DNA of 64,000 nt from Puffinus mauretanicus (lineage: Eukaryota; Chordata; Aves; Procellariiformes; Procellariidae), in assembly GCA_023333565.1 (NCBI GenBank), contig JAJKFH010001865.1:6572001-6636000 (forward strand). The letters are read 5' to 3'. A program made the position numbers and the translations under genes. Numbering within the stretch: the first letter of the stretch is position 1; every line of letters begins with the position of its first letter. The notes below the pieces were generated by a model. The model was not told the DNA's origin, made no database searches, and worked only from the letters and a program-made list of their open reading frames with translations. Below are positions 1-13,700 of the stretch, piece after piece.

Positions 1-3000
1 CAACCTAGTAGCTGGTAACAAAAGCAGTTATTATCCTGGGTTAGGCAGTAGAATGAGAAGGGCCATGTACCTTTAACGAGCACTGGAAAAGGGAAAATTG
101 TTCAGCTCCTGCTAGCTTTTGTCCTTTGCTTGTCCTGCATTATTTCTGCATGGAGATTTTTTTTTTTTTTGCGAAGTGTTATATATTAATTTTGTGTAGT
201 AAACTAGTAAACACAGCTATGAGATAAAACCTTCCAAATCTTTAAAAAAAAAAAAAGTCCTAATTTAGTTACTTGCTTTGTAAACATTTCTATCGTTTTG
301 TAGTCTCGAGAGGAAAGTCTTAACTTTGCATTTATAAGAAACATTTTCAAAGTAAACTGAATTAAAATGACAAAGTGACATTGTGTGGACTATTCATCTG
401 CTACGTTTTACTGGTGAGCTTATTTTATGAGTACTTGGTTTCATTGCGAAGATCCTTTCTCTTAAGGAAATCAATTGATGGCAGTACTTTGATCAAATTT
501 TGCTTTCTGTCTGATTAGTTTCACTGGATTGCTTGGGATTTACTCACCTGAGCAAAACAAGGAAAATTCGGTCATTTGTCTTTAAAGCTTTATATCCACC
601 AGTACCAATTCAGAACACATATTTCGCTCCTGGAGGCCGGGCTGAGGTTAAGTTGGTTTTAAAGATAACAGTAGATTCCAGCGTCCTTGCATTTGTTTTG
701 TATTTGGTGACAGTCACTAAATCAGAGGAAGGAATGTTCAAACAACACACTTGAGGAAAAGTGATTTTTATAGAAAGGGCTCATTCCTGCTAATAGCCAG
801 TAACTGCACATAACCCCACTGACATTAAAAGTCCATTAGCTAAGCCCAGTTTAAACAGCAGCTGATGCTATGTCAGCTAAATGTATGTTGGAATTTTTCA
901 TGTAATGCAGCAATAGCACTTTTGTAATTTTGCTAAAACTATGTACATTAAGGAAAGCAAATGTCATCTGATAGTAGTAAGATGAAGAGTTCACATTAAA
1001 GTAGGGAGAATTGTAATCAAACCGAAGTTACCATCTGGTTGCATTAACAAGAAACAAAAACGGTTACAAGAAAAGCAGAGTGTGTCAGGTTTCTGAAGTA
1101 AAGCTAGATTAGCAAATCTAGTGTACAGGCTGCTGTAACACAGGACAACCACAGAGCTGCTTATCTGCTTGGTTCTTACCATTAACTACATTATGACCTT
1201 GTTCAAGAAAAGTTTCTACTGAAGTCAGCAAGATGCTTTGTCATGTGGAGCACTGGGTTGCCATGGAGAAAAAAGATTATTTGCTGGCTGTTTAGGAAAT
1301 ATGTCTCATTACAGTAGTGTGAAAACATTTAAAGTAATCAAGATAGTGTTTGTATGCCTCTGGCCTTAAATTCTAGTTAACCATTGGCGCAGCAAATAGC
1401 ACCTACCTATCTCAGTGTATCAAAAAGGGGGTTGAGAAGTATGGTGAAAAAATGGTGCGTGCTTGGTAAAGAGAAGCGTGACAGGTGATGAACTTGTTAT
1501 TCATCTTCAAAGGCAACCAGCAGACTGAGGTCCTCGTACTGCGGTCGTGGGACCCACTGAGGCACGGTTTAGCACCCGGTTTGGTGACCGGTCTAATTCT
1601 GAAGAGTCACTTTCAAGTCTGCTTTGAAAATAGATCTTGTGCTATAAAGCCATTGTGGAGACAGGCAAAGGGTCGCTCAGTCAGTTAATGTGAGAGCTGG
1701 AAACAGAGAGATAATTAGTCGCTTACTGACGTGCTCCCAAGTACGGTGAAGTATTACTGTAACCTCCTCCGCCTCCTCTCTGCTATTATCCATCCATTAG
1801 TGAAACCTTGTACAAGTACTGACAGGAGTAGAGCTTAAATGCCTGACGTGGGTAGACATACCCACTGCAAAAATCCTGCGAACACATCTGAAGGGCTCAC
1901 TTAAACTCTTAGCAAACTGTGTTAGTAGTGCAAAACTCTCGAATCTGTCGTGAGGCTGAACTTGAATTTTTTGTCTTCCCAAGCTGAAGGAGTTGATATC
2001 AGTAGCATGCCTAGAGCAGATCGTGTGTTTGCAAACCACAGGGTTTAAGGAGAGTAATTCAATTGCATTTTTTTTCCCCTTCTGGAACATAACATGTAAA
2101 CACATTACTGAACTAAAGCCTGGTTTCAATTACAAGCAGTAACTTCTTCATGTTGACAGATTTTCACATGGAAAGCTTTATTGAAAATGAGAGAAGACCT
2201 TTTTGCCATCATTAGTTCTTGCTGCTTAGTGCTTTTATCAAGTACAGTAAAATACCGTTTGTAATTAATTCCAAGCTTATATGGACATGTTTAATATAAT
2301 TGCCAAACAAAATCCTGTTTACTAACATGTTGCTTGTGAAACCAGTCTGAATAATCTGGTCTCTAGCACACATAAATCAGGCAGTAATAACAGCTGTAAA
2401 TATTTCACAATATACGTGGAGTGCTTTGATTTTAATACTGAATCCACTTTTGGGTTTTAAGGATAAAACATAAGTCAAAAGTGACTTTTCCCATATGTTC
2501 TTTCCTAATCTCTTGCACTACTTTGCCTGAAAGTTATTTTAAAAAATCATTATTGGATTTGATGATGAAAAAGTAAATATACACACATTCATGCGCTGGG
2601 AGAATTATGTAACTGAACTATGCTGGAGCTGCAAAATGACGCCATTCACATTGGCACGGGACGATTGCTCCAATACCGCCGTGAAAATTTTTCATTGGAA
2701 AAGGCATTGCAGTGCCAATACTCTTTGTCTTTCTCGAAGTTTTACTATTTTTATCTGCCTGGATGTCCGTATATTGTATACTAAGCCTGAAACACGTGCA
2801 TAACACTGTTAGAAGCAGCTGATGATGCAGCTAATTCAGGCACCCAAAGGGCTGAAGGTGACCAGGAGCCAGGTTTGTAGTCGAGCGCTGGCGGACCCAC
2901 GAGACTGTGTTATGTGCTGGGTCCCCTCTCTCTGGGAAGGCTTTGAGCCTGTATTTAAATAGAAGGAGGAAAAGGAGACTGATAGTCTGTCTACTGCAGA

Positions 3001-3520
3001 ATATTTGAGGTTGCATGAGGCTACTAAACCGCCTTTGTGAGTTAGGACTGTGCGTGTAGCTTGCCCAGTTCCACGGAAGGCCTTGAAAGTTCAGGAAAAG
3101 ATTTATAATCATCCCTCAAGTCATTTTCCCCTGCCTCAAACAAAGACCTTGAAAAACAGTCATGTAAAACAAAACATTTTGCAATTTTTGTTTACTGGGG
3201 AATGTTCTTTAACCTCTAAAATAAAATAAGAAATAAAGTAACCAAAGTACTATTTTGAAAGACAAATTTGAAAAATGGTCACTTTGGGGATTTTTTACCC
3301 TTCTTCTGCAGTTGGATTCCCTCACTAAAGTTGACATAAATTTTCAGATGTTTTGGCCATTGCGCTCTTTGGAGAAATTATTAGTCTCCAAAACTGTGCC
3401 AGGCTCCTTCATGAATGCTGTCTCCTCTGAGCCGTGAGCCTCTCAAGCTTAGGACCCCACCCCCAAAATAAAAGGCAAAACTAAAATAAAAAGCACAACT
3501 AAAAATTGTTATCAGGTAGG
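1..3520. other. AT-rich non-coding sequence
   Basis: No coding exon or recognisable repeat family is visible. The stretch is stop-dense in all frames, and its open frames are all 110 codons or shorter and share no known motif. It holds a T14 run at 157-170 and an A13 run at 244-256. An acceptor-like pyrimidine tract ends in CAG near 3312 and is followed by about 41 open codons, but no matching donor or recognisable protein supports an exon. Confidence 0.6.
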
Positions 3521-3917
3521 CAATCACGTTGGGAAATGTTGCAGATTTTTTTTCCTCCCTCCTGCCGGGGATGAACAAAGCCTGCGGACGCGTTCAGCTC
3601 CCCGAGGTGCGTGTCCGTGCAGAGGGAGCCCCCGGGCGCAGGAGGGACGGAAGCTGCGGGGTGTCTCGGCTGCTCCCCTGCACTAGGTGCAGGTGCCCAG
3701 GCGCTGGCAGCGGGGCTCGGCAGGGGTGGCCCCTGGGAGGAGGAGGAGGAGGAGGAGGAGGAGGAGGAGGAAGTGCAGGAGCTCAGATCCCCCTGCAGAG
3801 CCCAGGCTGGAGCAGGTTTATGCTGAGGGACTGCAGCCTGTGGGAAGGACCCACGCCGGAGCAGGGGAAAAGCAGTTTAAGTGGCTCAGCAGAGGGTTTT
3901 TTGTAGGAGGCAGATGA
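3521..3917. other. Small GC-rich, CpG-containing patch
   Basis: GC content rises abruptly from the AT-rich flanks, with several CpG dinucleotides between about 3565 and 3870 and a (GGA)12 array in the middle. The overlapping open frames here encode poly-Gly, poly-Glu or poly-Arg depending on frame, which is what a triplet repeat in GC-rich DNA gives. I do not call a gene. It could be a minor CpG island or just a GC-rich repeat neighbourhood. Confidence 0.4.
3736..3771. repeat. (GGA)12 trinucleotide microsatellite
   Basis: Twelve uninterrupted GGA units, 36 bp, are visible directly. The G-rich strand is plus. A pure array of this length is likely length-polymorphic and could adopt unusual DNA structures. 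Read through, it makes homopolymeric Gly, Glu or Arg runs in the three plus-strand frames. Confidence 0.95.
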
Positions 3918-6900
3918 CGATCCATGGCATAACTGGCACACTAAGCTGCCATTAATATTTTCTGCAGTTAGTTAAGGACAATAAATGATTGCATGCTGTC
4001 ATTTATGCAAGCAAAAGCCTGTATCAAGCAAAACTTCTGGGATGTTCTGATTGTGTCAGCTCTCAGTGATATGTCTGACTTTAACATGATTTTCCCAAGG
4101 TTTCTGCTGTTACGATATCTAGGCATTTTGGAATTTGGTGGGCTTATACAAATGCATTTCTGACTCCCCAGTTATGAAAAGGGTTCTTATTTGACTAAAA
4201 AAATGTAAAGACTTTCTAGTGAATTTGCTTCTTTTTCTGTTTCTTCTCTATGTATATCTAAAGAAAATCTGGTTGCTCTTGTTGAAGTTCCTTATTTTGA
4301 GTCGTGGACTTTAGCACTTCCATGGAAGTACATTTGTGGGGAATTGTATTTGCCACACAGTCTGTAAGGTCAAAATTAATCTTAAAAGACTTCACTTTTT
4401 GTCAGCTACTGAAGTTTAGTTTGTTTGAGCAAAGTAACTCTTACCCACACTTCAAGTTAAAAACTGTTGTATTGCTTGTTTTCTGAAATGACATCAGAAA
4501 AATAAATACAAATACTGGCCTATTTATTATCACTTGTGCATACTAGAAAATAAATGTACCAGGGAAGGTTTTGCTTAAGGCAGTCCTTAAGGAAAAAAAA
4601 ATATCATACTCTTTAATGATCAGATTTCATCTAACTTTGCCTTGCTTTTAGATGGTCAGTATTTTAAGATACATCAGTGTATTTTGATCAGTATAATAAC
4701 ACATGGTATCGTTATCTTGTGATCAGTATCAAGTGTCCCTATGGGCACCTAGGAATACATCGCTATGATTTGCAAAGGTGTTACAATAAAATATGTAGCA
4801 GGTTGTTGTCTCTAGAGAGATGACAGGGGTTCCTGAATGCAGTGCTTTGATTTTGGAAAGCTGAAGTCCCAATTCTTAGTTTTCTGTAGTGTGAGAACTT
4901 GCATTGAAGTGTGAGTTGTTGCTTGAGAACATTGCAGTGCATGAACAATATTAAATTGCTTTGTTATGTGTATGTGCGGGCTGCATCCAGACACTGTCAT
5001 TGGGAAGTTATTAATATATATAATTACCTAACCATAAGGAATTTCTGGACTGAAATAGCTTATGTAAGCTTACGTGTTTCCTTCCCACAAACCCAGCTTA
5101 AAGGCTCATGCAAGTCTCTTGCCAAGGAAATGTCTTACTGACCATGAAATATCATTTGGGAAGATGCACATACCTGCAAGGGTAAAGACCTTACCTGACA
5201 ATAGCCCTAGCTTCAAAATTCACTTCTTCTGAGTTGTGCTCTGGGTTGTTTATCAAATGCTCGGTTGTTTCCTATTAGGTGATGTGACCTTTAGATTTCA
5301 GCTGCCGCCATTATCTAATCGGCAGCATGAGTCTTCCTATAGGAGCCAAAATTATTAACGAGAATTTGTGCAACACTGAGTTTTCATGACTTGAGGGCCA
5401 CCAGGTATGACTTGTGTGCATGAAAACCAAGTAGTTGTAGCAGCATAGGTCTGGAATTCGAGAAGGCCAAAGGTGTTTTGATTCGTGAGGAAATGGATAC
5501 CAGCTGGTTTATTTATGCTTATAAATATATATGACTGTATTTAGGTGCACAGGTAAATTGTGTATGCCACTTAGCCCCATCTGTTCCTAATAAATTTCAG
5601 CCCACAGGCTTTAGGTTTGGAAACTTCTGATTATGTTCGGATAGCTGAACTTTCTAAGTGGAAGAGCTGGCCTTCGCAAAACGTGTTTGCAGCTCAGCCT
5701 CTCACTTTGTGTAAACCAACACAGCTTCCCCGAGTTTAGCGAGTGCCTCAGTTCTGCACCGGCTGAGGGCTGTTAACAGTTACCGTCTCTGTAAGGCTGT
5801 GTTCCTGGTGGAGAGATTTCTATCTCGTCTGTTTGGACAGAAAAAATTTCCATGACTCTAAGAACGCTTTTAAAAAAATGGAAAGAAAGGAGCAGACACT
5901 GGAAAGTACGTCAGAGAGCGATCCCAGTGTTAACAGAGATTCTTTGCCACTAAAATCAGGAGGAAAATGTCTGTATCTTTACAAGATCTTGTCCTGTTTA
6001 AGAAAGCCTAAAGAAAAGATAGGCAATTATTAGGTAGAATGCTGTTTTATGACTACAGGTCATTTTGGGCTTTTCATTTTTTACAAAGAAGACTTTCTTT
6101 GGTAGTTTTTGCAGCCACCCGCCACCCCACAGATGCAAAGCCTCGGCAAAGACTTAGAAATTAAAATGAAAAGGCTGTATGTCCACATTGCCCCCACTCT
6201 CTGCAGTTGTTTGTTCTGAGAACATCACCCTACTTCTGATCAAAACCCGAGATGAACTTTTCTCAGCAGGCCTCTGTACTATTGAGGCTGTCTTTCTAGC
6301 TACGGCAATGACCGGTCACTTTTGATCATCTTAGATCAAAAACAAAAATAAAACTTTATTTTCCTCATTATTTTCTCTCAAAGTAGGCAATGGAAAATTA
6401 AAACATACAAAAATTGACCTGTTAGGATTAGCAGTTTCCAATATTAATTAGTAACAGTGGAAAAAATACATTTCTGTGGAGAATTAAGAGTTTTGAATAC
6501 ACTACAGTATTTATTTTTATTTACCTGGGTGGTAAGACAAATACTGCATTGTACAAAGAAGTTAAAGCATCCTCTTTTCCCCAGAATACGTGTTTATAAA
6601 CACAAGATACAGACTAAACATTCAATTTTTCTCTTGCGTGAAAACTTGGGATGGGAACAAACTTATCTGTGGGATTGGAGGCTGGAGAAAGACGGTGTTT
6701 TGATCCTCCGGCTAAATAAAAAATATGTTTTGGGGAGCAGAGCAGTATGTATTTACTAGCCACTTCAAAACCACAAGACAGACAAAAATGCACGCAGGCG
6801 GTCTGTTTAAAGATTACCAAAGCATGTTATGCATGATGCTGCTTGAGGCAAGAAAGGCAAGATGGTGACAAAGAAAGGGCTCCGTTTTGTTCGGACACCA

Positions 6901-9230
6901 GCACGCACAAAGCGGACTGGTCCTGCCCGGTGCCCGCGAGGGGCCACGCAGCCGTCTCCCACCGGTGGCTGTCTGCAGTCGAGTGGACTGAACGTGGCCC
7001 TGACATAAAACAGGGTGAGGAGACGGGCTGGGAATTACCAGCAGCAGGTGCCCATAAAGAAATGCCAGAGAAATGTTTGAAGCGGCAAATGCTGCTTTGG
7101 GAAAGACCTCAGGATCCTCGGTTCAGCCTGGAAGACAATTTGGTATGAGCTGAGGCAAGCGGGGACGAAGAACTCCTTCAAAACCAAAAGAGAAGTCACG
7201 TGAATTTAAGTTTTGTTTTGTTTTGTTTTAAATAAATGGTCATTATCTATATGAGCTATCTATGATATTGTGGCTGTGAGGCATACTAAATAACAGAGGT
7301 ACTTTAAAAACAAGACAAAAAATTAATATTGCCACCAGGTTATCACTTGATGTTGTGGTGGTTTGGTTTGGGGTTTTTTTTATGTGAGGCTGTTCCTTAT
7401 CCGCGTGAGAAATCTTGCAGAAGTGTGAGGAATTTTCTGAATTGGTCCATCTAGCCACTAAAAAAGATATCAGAGGGTCTTTATTATGTTTGAATGCAAG
7501 AGGAAACTGTAAAACCAAAGGCAACATAAAATGGGATCCCACAAGCTGAGTGAGGAATTTGGAGCAAAATAGATGGAAAGTCTCAGCGAAAAGGCCATGG
7601 ATCAGGCCCTTGTTTTTGAGAGCTAGCGCTGCTGCCAGGGCAGAGCCATTTGTTATCAGTGATGCTGAGACAGGTGTCATTTTGGTGTGCTTGCTGAGTA
7701 TGCTAAGCTGTAAATTACATAAAAGGAACCAACAAAGTCAATTTAAGCATTGTGGGGTTTCATACCTGTGGAAGAATGTCAAAGGAAAATTTAAAGCATA
7801 AATGGGAGTAAAGGCACAGTTCTGTAAAAATCCTTTCTCTCGTGACCAGTCCTATTAACCTTTGAAGTGTGACGACACTTCTGCAAACATCTGTGTTTCA
7901 GTGTGTGAGTAATCCCACGCCTCTAATACGCAGCTTTGCAAGGTTGTGGCCTAAAATGAGCAGTCCCACCAAAGCTTCCCGACAGGATCAGGAACAGTCC
8001 CTTAGGAGGGAGTTCAGAGCAGGAACATAACTTCTCTGAAGAATTCTTAATCTAAACTTCCCATTGCAGGAGCTCTCATCAGAGAAGTTTTGATGATGTC
8101 TATTGATTACATTTCTTTTTTTCGTATTTTAAAGAGTAAATCGAAAGGTCATTTTTTATATCTGCGTGCAAGGAGTTTTATTGATTCTCGTTTATGAGGC
8201 ATTAATGAAATCTATAGAAGCCTAACAAGATTGTATAGTTAACCTTGGCAAGATTGCCTGGTCTTTTTACATGTGCACAAAAGGGAAAATACGATGTTCC
8301 ATTTTGGCGGTTTAAATTATGTGGGAGCGAGTGAATTTCACGGAATCAAATACCTCTTAGCACAGAAGAGAATATGATGTATCTGTACTAACCCATTAAC
8401 TCCAAAATGTGCTTAGCAGAGATTTTTTGGGAATACTTTGTTTTCCTGCCTAATGGTACCACATATTTATCACTATGAAAACAAGCAGGAAAGTCAATCA
8501 CTCATTACGCGTGCCAGAAATGCCTTCCACAGTCACAATGGTGGTATGTCAAGAGTCTATCCCACTTTAAAAGAACAGGCAGGATTTATTCTGGAAGTGT
8601 ACCAAAATGGACCGATCTGTCTCAAAAATATGAAGCTGGCATCAATTTTGCAAACTTAAATAAACAGTAGTCACACTTGACCCAGTATATTATGCTAACA
8701 GAGGAAGAAATGTAAAGAGCTGGGGGTATCTATGGATTTGGCTTGGTAGAACATTAAATATGATACATTGGATTAAAAAATTATCCACTAACTTAAAAAC
8801 TATTCATAATAAAATTTGGGAAGGATTTTCATTTGTGGAATTATTTCATTCCACATTATTTTCTTAAACATATTTTCTTTTTATACCACTTAAATTAATG
8901 AAGGCCATCTTGGCTATGAAGTGCAAAGCTAATGCCCCCTGAGAAAGGATGCCTTTGCGTAGTGAAAGCTCAGATCACGCTCATCAGAAGCCTTTGTGCA
9001 TTTTTATTTGCAGTAGGAAAAACAGATCGGAGAGAGGCGAGTATAATTATCTCCATTTTTAGATGGAAACCAGAGGAGCGGGAGGCAGCACTGGGGAGTG
9101 AGCAGACGCAGGAATTCCCCTCTGGTGGGCTCACAGAAAACATGGAAGTAATTTGTGGTATGAAAATGGCTGGTGTTGCTTGTTTCCATCAAAAGGCCAC
9201 GGAGAATGTAGGAAGCAGGCGCTGGGTTTT
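3918..9230. other. Non-coding unique sequence
   Basis: No gene is recognised. The stretch is AT-rich with scattered homopolymers. A short (GTTTT)4 array lies at 7210-7229. A moderately GC-rich segment with several CpGs lies at about 6880-7040. A possible trace of a MIR-type SINE tail lies around 9041-9085, too weak to call. The longest open frame, 145 codons on the minus strand at 7243-7680, has no recognisable domain. Confidence 0.6.
7210..7229. repeat. (GTTTT)4 short tandem repeat
   Basis: Four perfect GTTTT units occur in a row, followed by an A-rich segment. It is a simple sequence with no sign of being the tail of a transposable element. Confidence 0.85.
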
Positions 9231-9960
9231 TACACCACAGTCTGATTTGTGACCAGCCTAACTCCTGCTGGCCCACCTCGTCTTTGCCACTCGTCCTCAT
9301 CAGGTGGTCAGCAAGCTGCTGGTACAGGCAAAATTAAGAGTGGGGCTCTTAATCCTGATTTTTGGCTCCATGGACCCACGGTGAGAACAGCGGCTGGCGG
9401 CAAAAGCCCAGTTGGAGGAGCTCTGTCCCGCAGAGCCGTTGGTCCTGCTTCGCGGGTGCCTCTGAGGACCAGCCCGCCCTGGTTTGCTCCTTGCCACAAG
9501 GTTTTCTCCAGCCTCCTCGCCTAAGCGCGCAAGTTTGTGTGACTCTAATGACACTCCTCACATGGCTCTTCTATTACTCACTGCCCTCCTAAGAGCCTCG
9601 TTTTCTCCCCACCGGATGGAGAGTCTTCCCAGAGCATTCCTGAGGCCGTTTCAGCAGTGTAGGTGAGGGGATGCAGCTCCACCACTGCCCCCGTGCCCCA
9701 TGGGGCTGCGCTCGGCTGGGCGCTGTGCTGGGTTTCACACGAAGGAGCCGCACTGCAATGCTGCTATGCTTCAAACCTGCACAGCTGGAAGTCCCTCGGG
9801 GTCTTGGTGCAGTTACTCAAGAGAGGTGCCCTCGCTTCGCCCCTGTGTCAGGCACCAGTTGCATTTGAAGAGGGCGGAATGGGCTGGAGATGCTGGTCTG
9901 GAGTTGCCGGAGGGGCATGACGTAGCAGGTCAAGACTTTTCCTGTGCCCAGCGGGTGAAT
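9231..9960. other. Mildly GC-elevated patch with chance open frames
   Basis: Base composition is clearly richer in G and C than the flanks, so many overlapping open frames of 60-124 codons appear on both strands. None has a recognisable motif, and no frame stands out from the others. There are few CpGs and no clear promoter motif. I see no supported gene. Confidence 0.45.
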
Positions 9961-12900
9961 GGCTCTGCTTCCCGTTCTGGAGCTCTGGTCTCCTTCAGAG
10001 CACTACAAATCAAAAAAGAGATAGATCCCAAAACACGGAAGCGGTCTTTAGCTCGGCTCTTGCACTTTTATTAGCTGTCATGAAACTGGGGGCTAGAGGT
10101 TGCTGCACTTCTCAGCTCATAAAACAGGTACAAGACAATTCTCCTTTTTGTATTTTTTAAGTCATATTACGTCTTCTATTACTGGTTTGGATTTTGAGTA
10201 ATGACCGCTCAGGCTCTGGTGTTTATGACATTGTCTGCACTGGAGGACAGAGATCTGCGGTACCTTAGGCTCTCTTTATTTCCTCCTTTGAAAGATGTAT
10301 CTAGAAAATCCATTGCTTGGGTCTCACTGGGTGGGAGCACCCCCAGAAACCAGCTGGAGTAACCTTCAGGGATACTGTAAGAAAACTGCAGGATTACCTG
10401 AACAATACGTCTAAAACGCATTGCAGGATGTAAGTGAATCAAAGAGGGACAGGCAGGCAGGCATGTTACCTTTTGTTTTCATGTATAAATAACACAAAGA
10501 GTAAGGGTTTGCTTACTTTCCTTTTGATTGAACATTTTGGTTAAACTTCCTTGTAGTTTTGAGATGTCAATACATCGGTAGATTTATATATTTGAAAGTT
10601 AAAGACATTTTGATGGCTACTAATATTTAGTTTCTACTTCAGCTAAGCTACTGAATTCTTTTATTTATTGATCAAATGAGCATTTAGCATTAAAGGATGC
10701 CAAGAAGTATTTGGACCCTGGCACTCTAGTAATAATATAAGGAGTAAGCATAATTGTATATGCCATCTCAGGGTACATTTCCAGGCCGTACATTTCCAAG
10801 AAGGCAGACACTCCCAGTTTTGTAACAGAAAACACTGAAAAAAAGACTGAGAGAGATAACTGGGTAAACAGAGAGACAAAAAGACGAATGGGTGAAGAGA
10901 GATAGTTGGGATTAATCAATCCTTTGCAAACAGAGTACGTGCTTCAGGAATGGCTACTTTTTCTTCCTGGGAGCATGCTTGAGAGAGGCGTGCAGTAAGC
11001 AATGGCTTTGGTGGCCAGGCTGGGAGGTAGGAGAGAGGGTGCTGAGCTGTCTAGAAATGCTGCTGCACAATCCAGCTGACAATAGAAATGAGTGCAAATG
11101 CAGCTGGTTTTAGCTGTCGGTACCTCGCAGCACCAGGCAAAGGTAGGAGCACGTAGCAGTCGGAGGAGGCGTTTGGCTGCCGGGAAGCGGGGGCCACATT
11201 TGCAGTCCTGGTGACTCAGCCTTCTTTGTCCCCAAACCGCGCACGCCAGCCTCTGCGTGCTTGCAGGTGGGTGCACCTGCCAGACACCTGGGCCGAGTGC
11301 TCATGATGTGTCTATCAGTAAAATAAAAGCTGTTAGGAGGCCTTTGGCACAGATGTTGCTGCCTAGCCCTCTGCCTGGCTTCTGCAGACTGCCAAGGTGA
11401 CTGGTTTATGATGTGGAAAGGGGGTAGCATAATTCAAAGGGGAAAAAATAGCTACTGACCTAAGGGTGCTCCTCTTAAAGCAGTTTCTGGGGCTTCTTTA
11501 GCAGGCATTGTTCTTCAACCATCCCATGGTGGAGTTGGGCAAAATCATTAACCATTTCCGAAAGCCTTAGCCCTGCTCTCTGGATGGGCAACACCTTACC
11601 CCTGGCTCCACTGGGTCCTCCCACCTAGCACTTCCCATCAGTCTGGGAATCCGTTAACATTCAGAAACTCTTACCTCTGTTTTGGCATTTATTGCTTTAT
11701 GGAAGTTAAGCAGTGGTGACCCGTGTTACAAGGCTGGCTGTTTTTATCTTTCCTTTGATACTGAAGGCTTCTCTGGTCAAGGTGGAGCTGGTGACTTCTC
11801 CAAGCCAAATGAGGTTTCTGCCTGCTGTTAAATTTGAGAATATTTTGTTACTACTTTGTATATACCTCTGGGTCCACATGGGTGTTTGCACCCCAGAAAC
11901 GGGATGATTTCCTGCACAGAAATACCACCGGGGTACAGTGGTACTGGTACCAAATATGCTTTAAGAGGCAAACCACATGCCCCACAAGTTCAGAAGCAGG
12001 GGTTAAAGCCTGGGTAGATAGGTCCTAAGCACTTGCACTCGTTTGACTGGTCTCAGGAGGAAAATGGACTCCCCAGAACTACAGCCAAGAAGGCAACGTA
12101 TTTTGGACAAGTGGCCAAAAAACCTCTTGCTTTTTGAAAGTGTGGAACAAGAGTTCAAGCTTCATCCAAATCATTATTAGCTCCAAAATGGGACTCTGTT
12201 GCAGTAGCCTTTAAAGTATCCCTGGCTTTCTGGCTGTGATTAACCCTCCACATGTTTTGCTCAAAAGCATCCCTGCCCATGCACAAACTCCATCATCCCC
12301 CCCTTCCTCTCCTTTCCTCTGCGTGGTATTTTGCAGGCTTCGTGTAACAACTCGTGTGTTACACACAGCCTCCAGGACACCCTGATGAGCAAACCTTGTA
12401 GGAACTGCCCCAGGTCCTGGTGACTGGCACTGCTGTAGCAGGTAACGCTTCCTGCCTTCACTGTAAGAAGCTGCATGACGTTCCTGTGGGGGGCCAGCTG
12501 AGCCCCGCACCTTCTCCAGAAGGTCATGCAAAACAAAAATCCCTGGTCTGCAGCAAAGGCAGTACTCTCTTGGTGTGGTGCACAACTTTACTTTGCTGTT
12601 CAGACATGGAGGATTAGTTCTCGGTGGTGCTGTAAAGTGAATTATGTTCTTGTGATTGACACTGCAGGGATAGCCTGTGCTAGTCGCTTCTGAAACTGAT
12701 AGCTGGAGAAACGGGACTCGCTTTTGGCCAAGATGCAGTTGGGTTTTTTGGCACATGGCGTATTTCTGCTGCTTGTGTGCAAACAACTAGGCAGGGGTTT
12801 CCCACTGAAGTTCATCCTCTGGTCTTCTCTGAACACGTAGTTCAAAAATAAATGAAGCAAAGTATCTCAAAACAACTTATGCGTCTTTTTTTGCTGGTTA

Positions 12901-13590
12901 CTTCTTTGGTATTGGTTTTACCTGGCACAGGAAGATTCGTGTTCCTTCCTTCTTCCCCTCCCTCCCCCCCCTTCTTCCAAATCAGGAAGCTATATAACCT
13001 ATGGATATTAGATTATTTCTCCCAAATGCTGTAGTAAGTACTGCACAAAATGATAGAGTTGCCCTCCCCTTGGGCTGGCCACCATCTGGCTGCCCTTCAG
13101 GTAGCCTGACTAGGACTTCTACACAGAGAGGCACTCTTATTCTGTCCCTGTGCAAAACATTGTTAGGGTTAAAATGGTCAGGACTGCCTTTTACTTGTCT
13201 CTTACATTCAAGGTCAGATTACTGAAGAATTTAAACTGCTGGTAAAAATAGGGGAAAATGGAGTTGCAGTTTTTTATATTGTCCTAAGGATATTCCATTC
13301 TCTTTGGTGTAATATTGTAATTTTTAATGGGTGAAGAGTGACTTACACCACTTACGACTTGCTTAAAACGCTCTAGTAGGAATTCAGTGTCAATAAGACT
13401 TCGTATAGGTTCTTTGCGTAGGTATGAATTAAATTCAGAAATGTCATTCATTTGCACAGGGTAGGAAAAAGACTTTAAGATTTTGTTCTGTTCTTAAATG
13501 TATTTTATTATATAGTTTACCACTCTAAATCTTGCTTTGATATTGGGATTATTACACATACTTCTATTGTCTTAAAAGGCTGTTTTCAAA

Positions 13591-13605
13591 TCTGTCTGTC
13601 TGTCT
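13591..13605. repeat. (TCTG)n short tandem repeat
   Basis: The tetranucleotide TCTG repeats about 3.75 times without interruption. It lies immediately upstream of the 50-bp duplication that begins near 13613. Confidence 0.8.
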
Positions 13606-13612
13606 AGCACAT

Positions 13613-13700
13613 AATAAATCTGCTTCAGTCAATTAATATATGGTGCAATACTTTATGCTGCAAATAAATCTGCTTCACTTAATTTATGCATGGTAGAACA
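13613..13700. repeat. Imperfect tandem duplication, ~50-bp period
   Basis: The 15-mer AATAAATCTGCTTCA occurs at 13613-13627 and again at 13663-13677. Related AT-rich sequence follows both copies, including the pair ATATGGT and GCATGGT. The 50-bp spacing and shared order indicate an old local tandem duplication that has since diverged. Confidence 0.7.

Noticed and set aside
3529..3917. Three overlapping frames with poly-Gly, poly-Glu and poly-Arg
   Set aside because: All are produced by one (GGA)12 array. No frame is favoured.
9041..9110. Possible MIR tail near ATTATCTCCATTTTTAGATG
   Set aside because: Only one short block fits, and the rest of the MIR order is absent.
12211..12786. 191-codon minus-strand open frame
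   Set aside because: The residues have no domain character, and several other overlapping frames are open in the same stretch.
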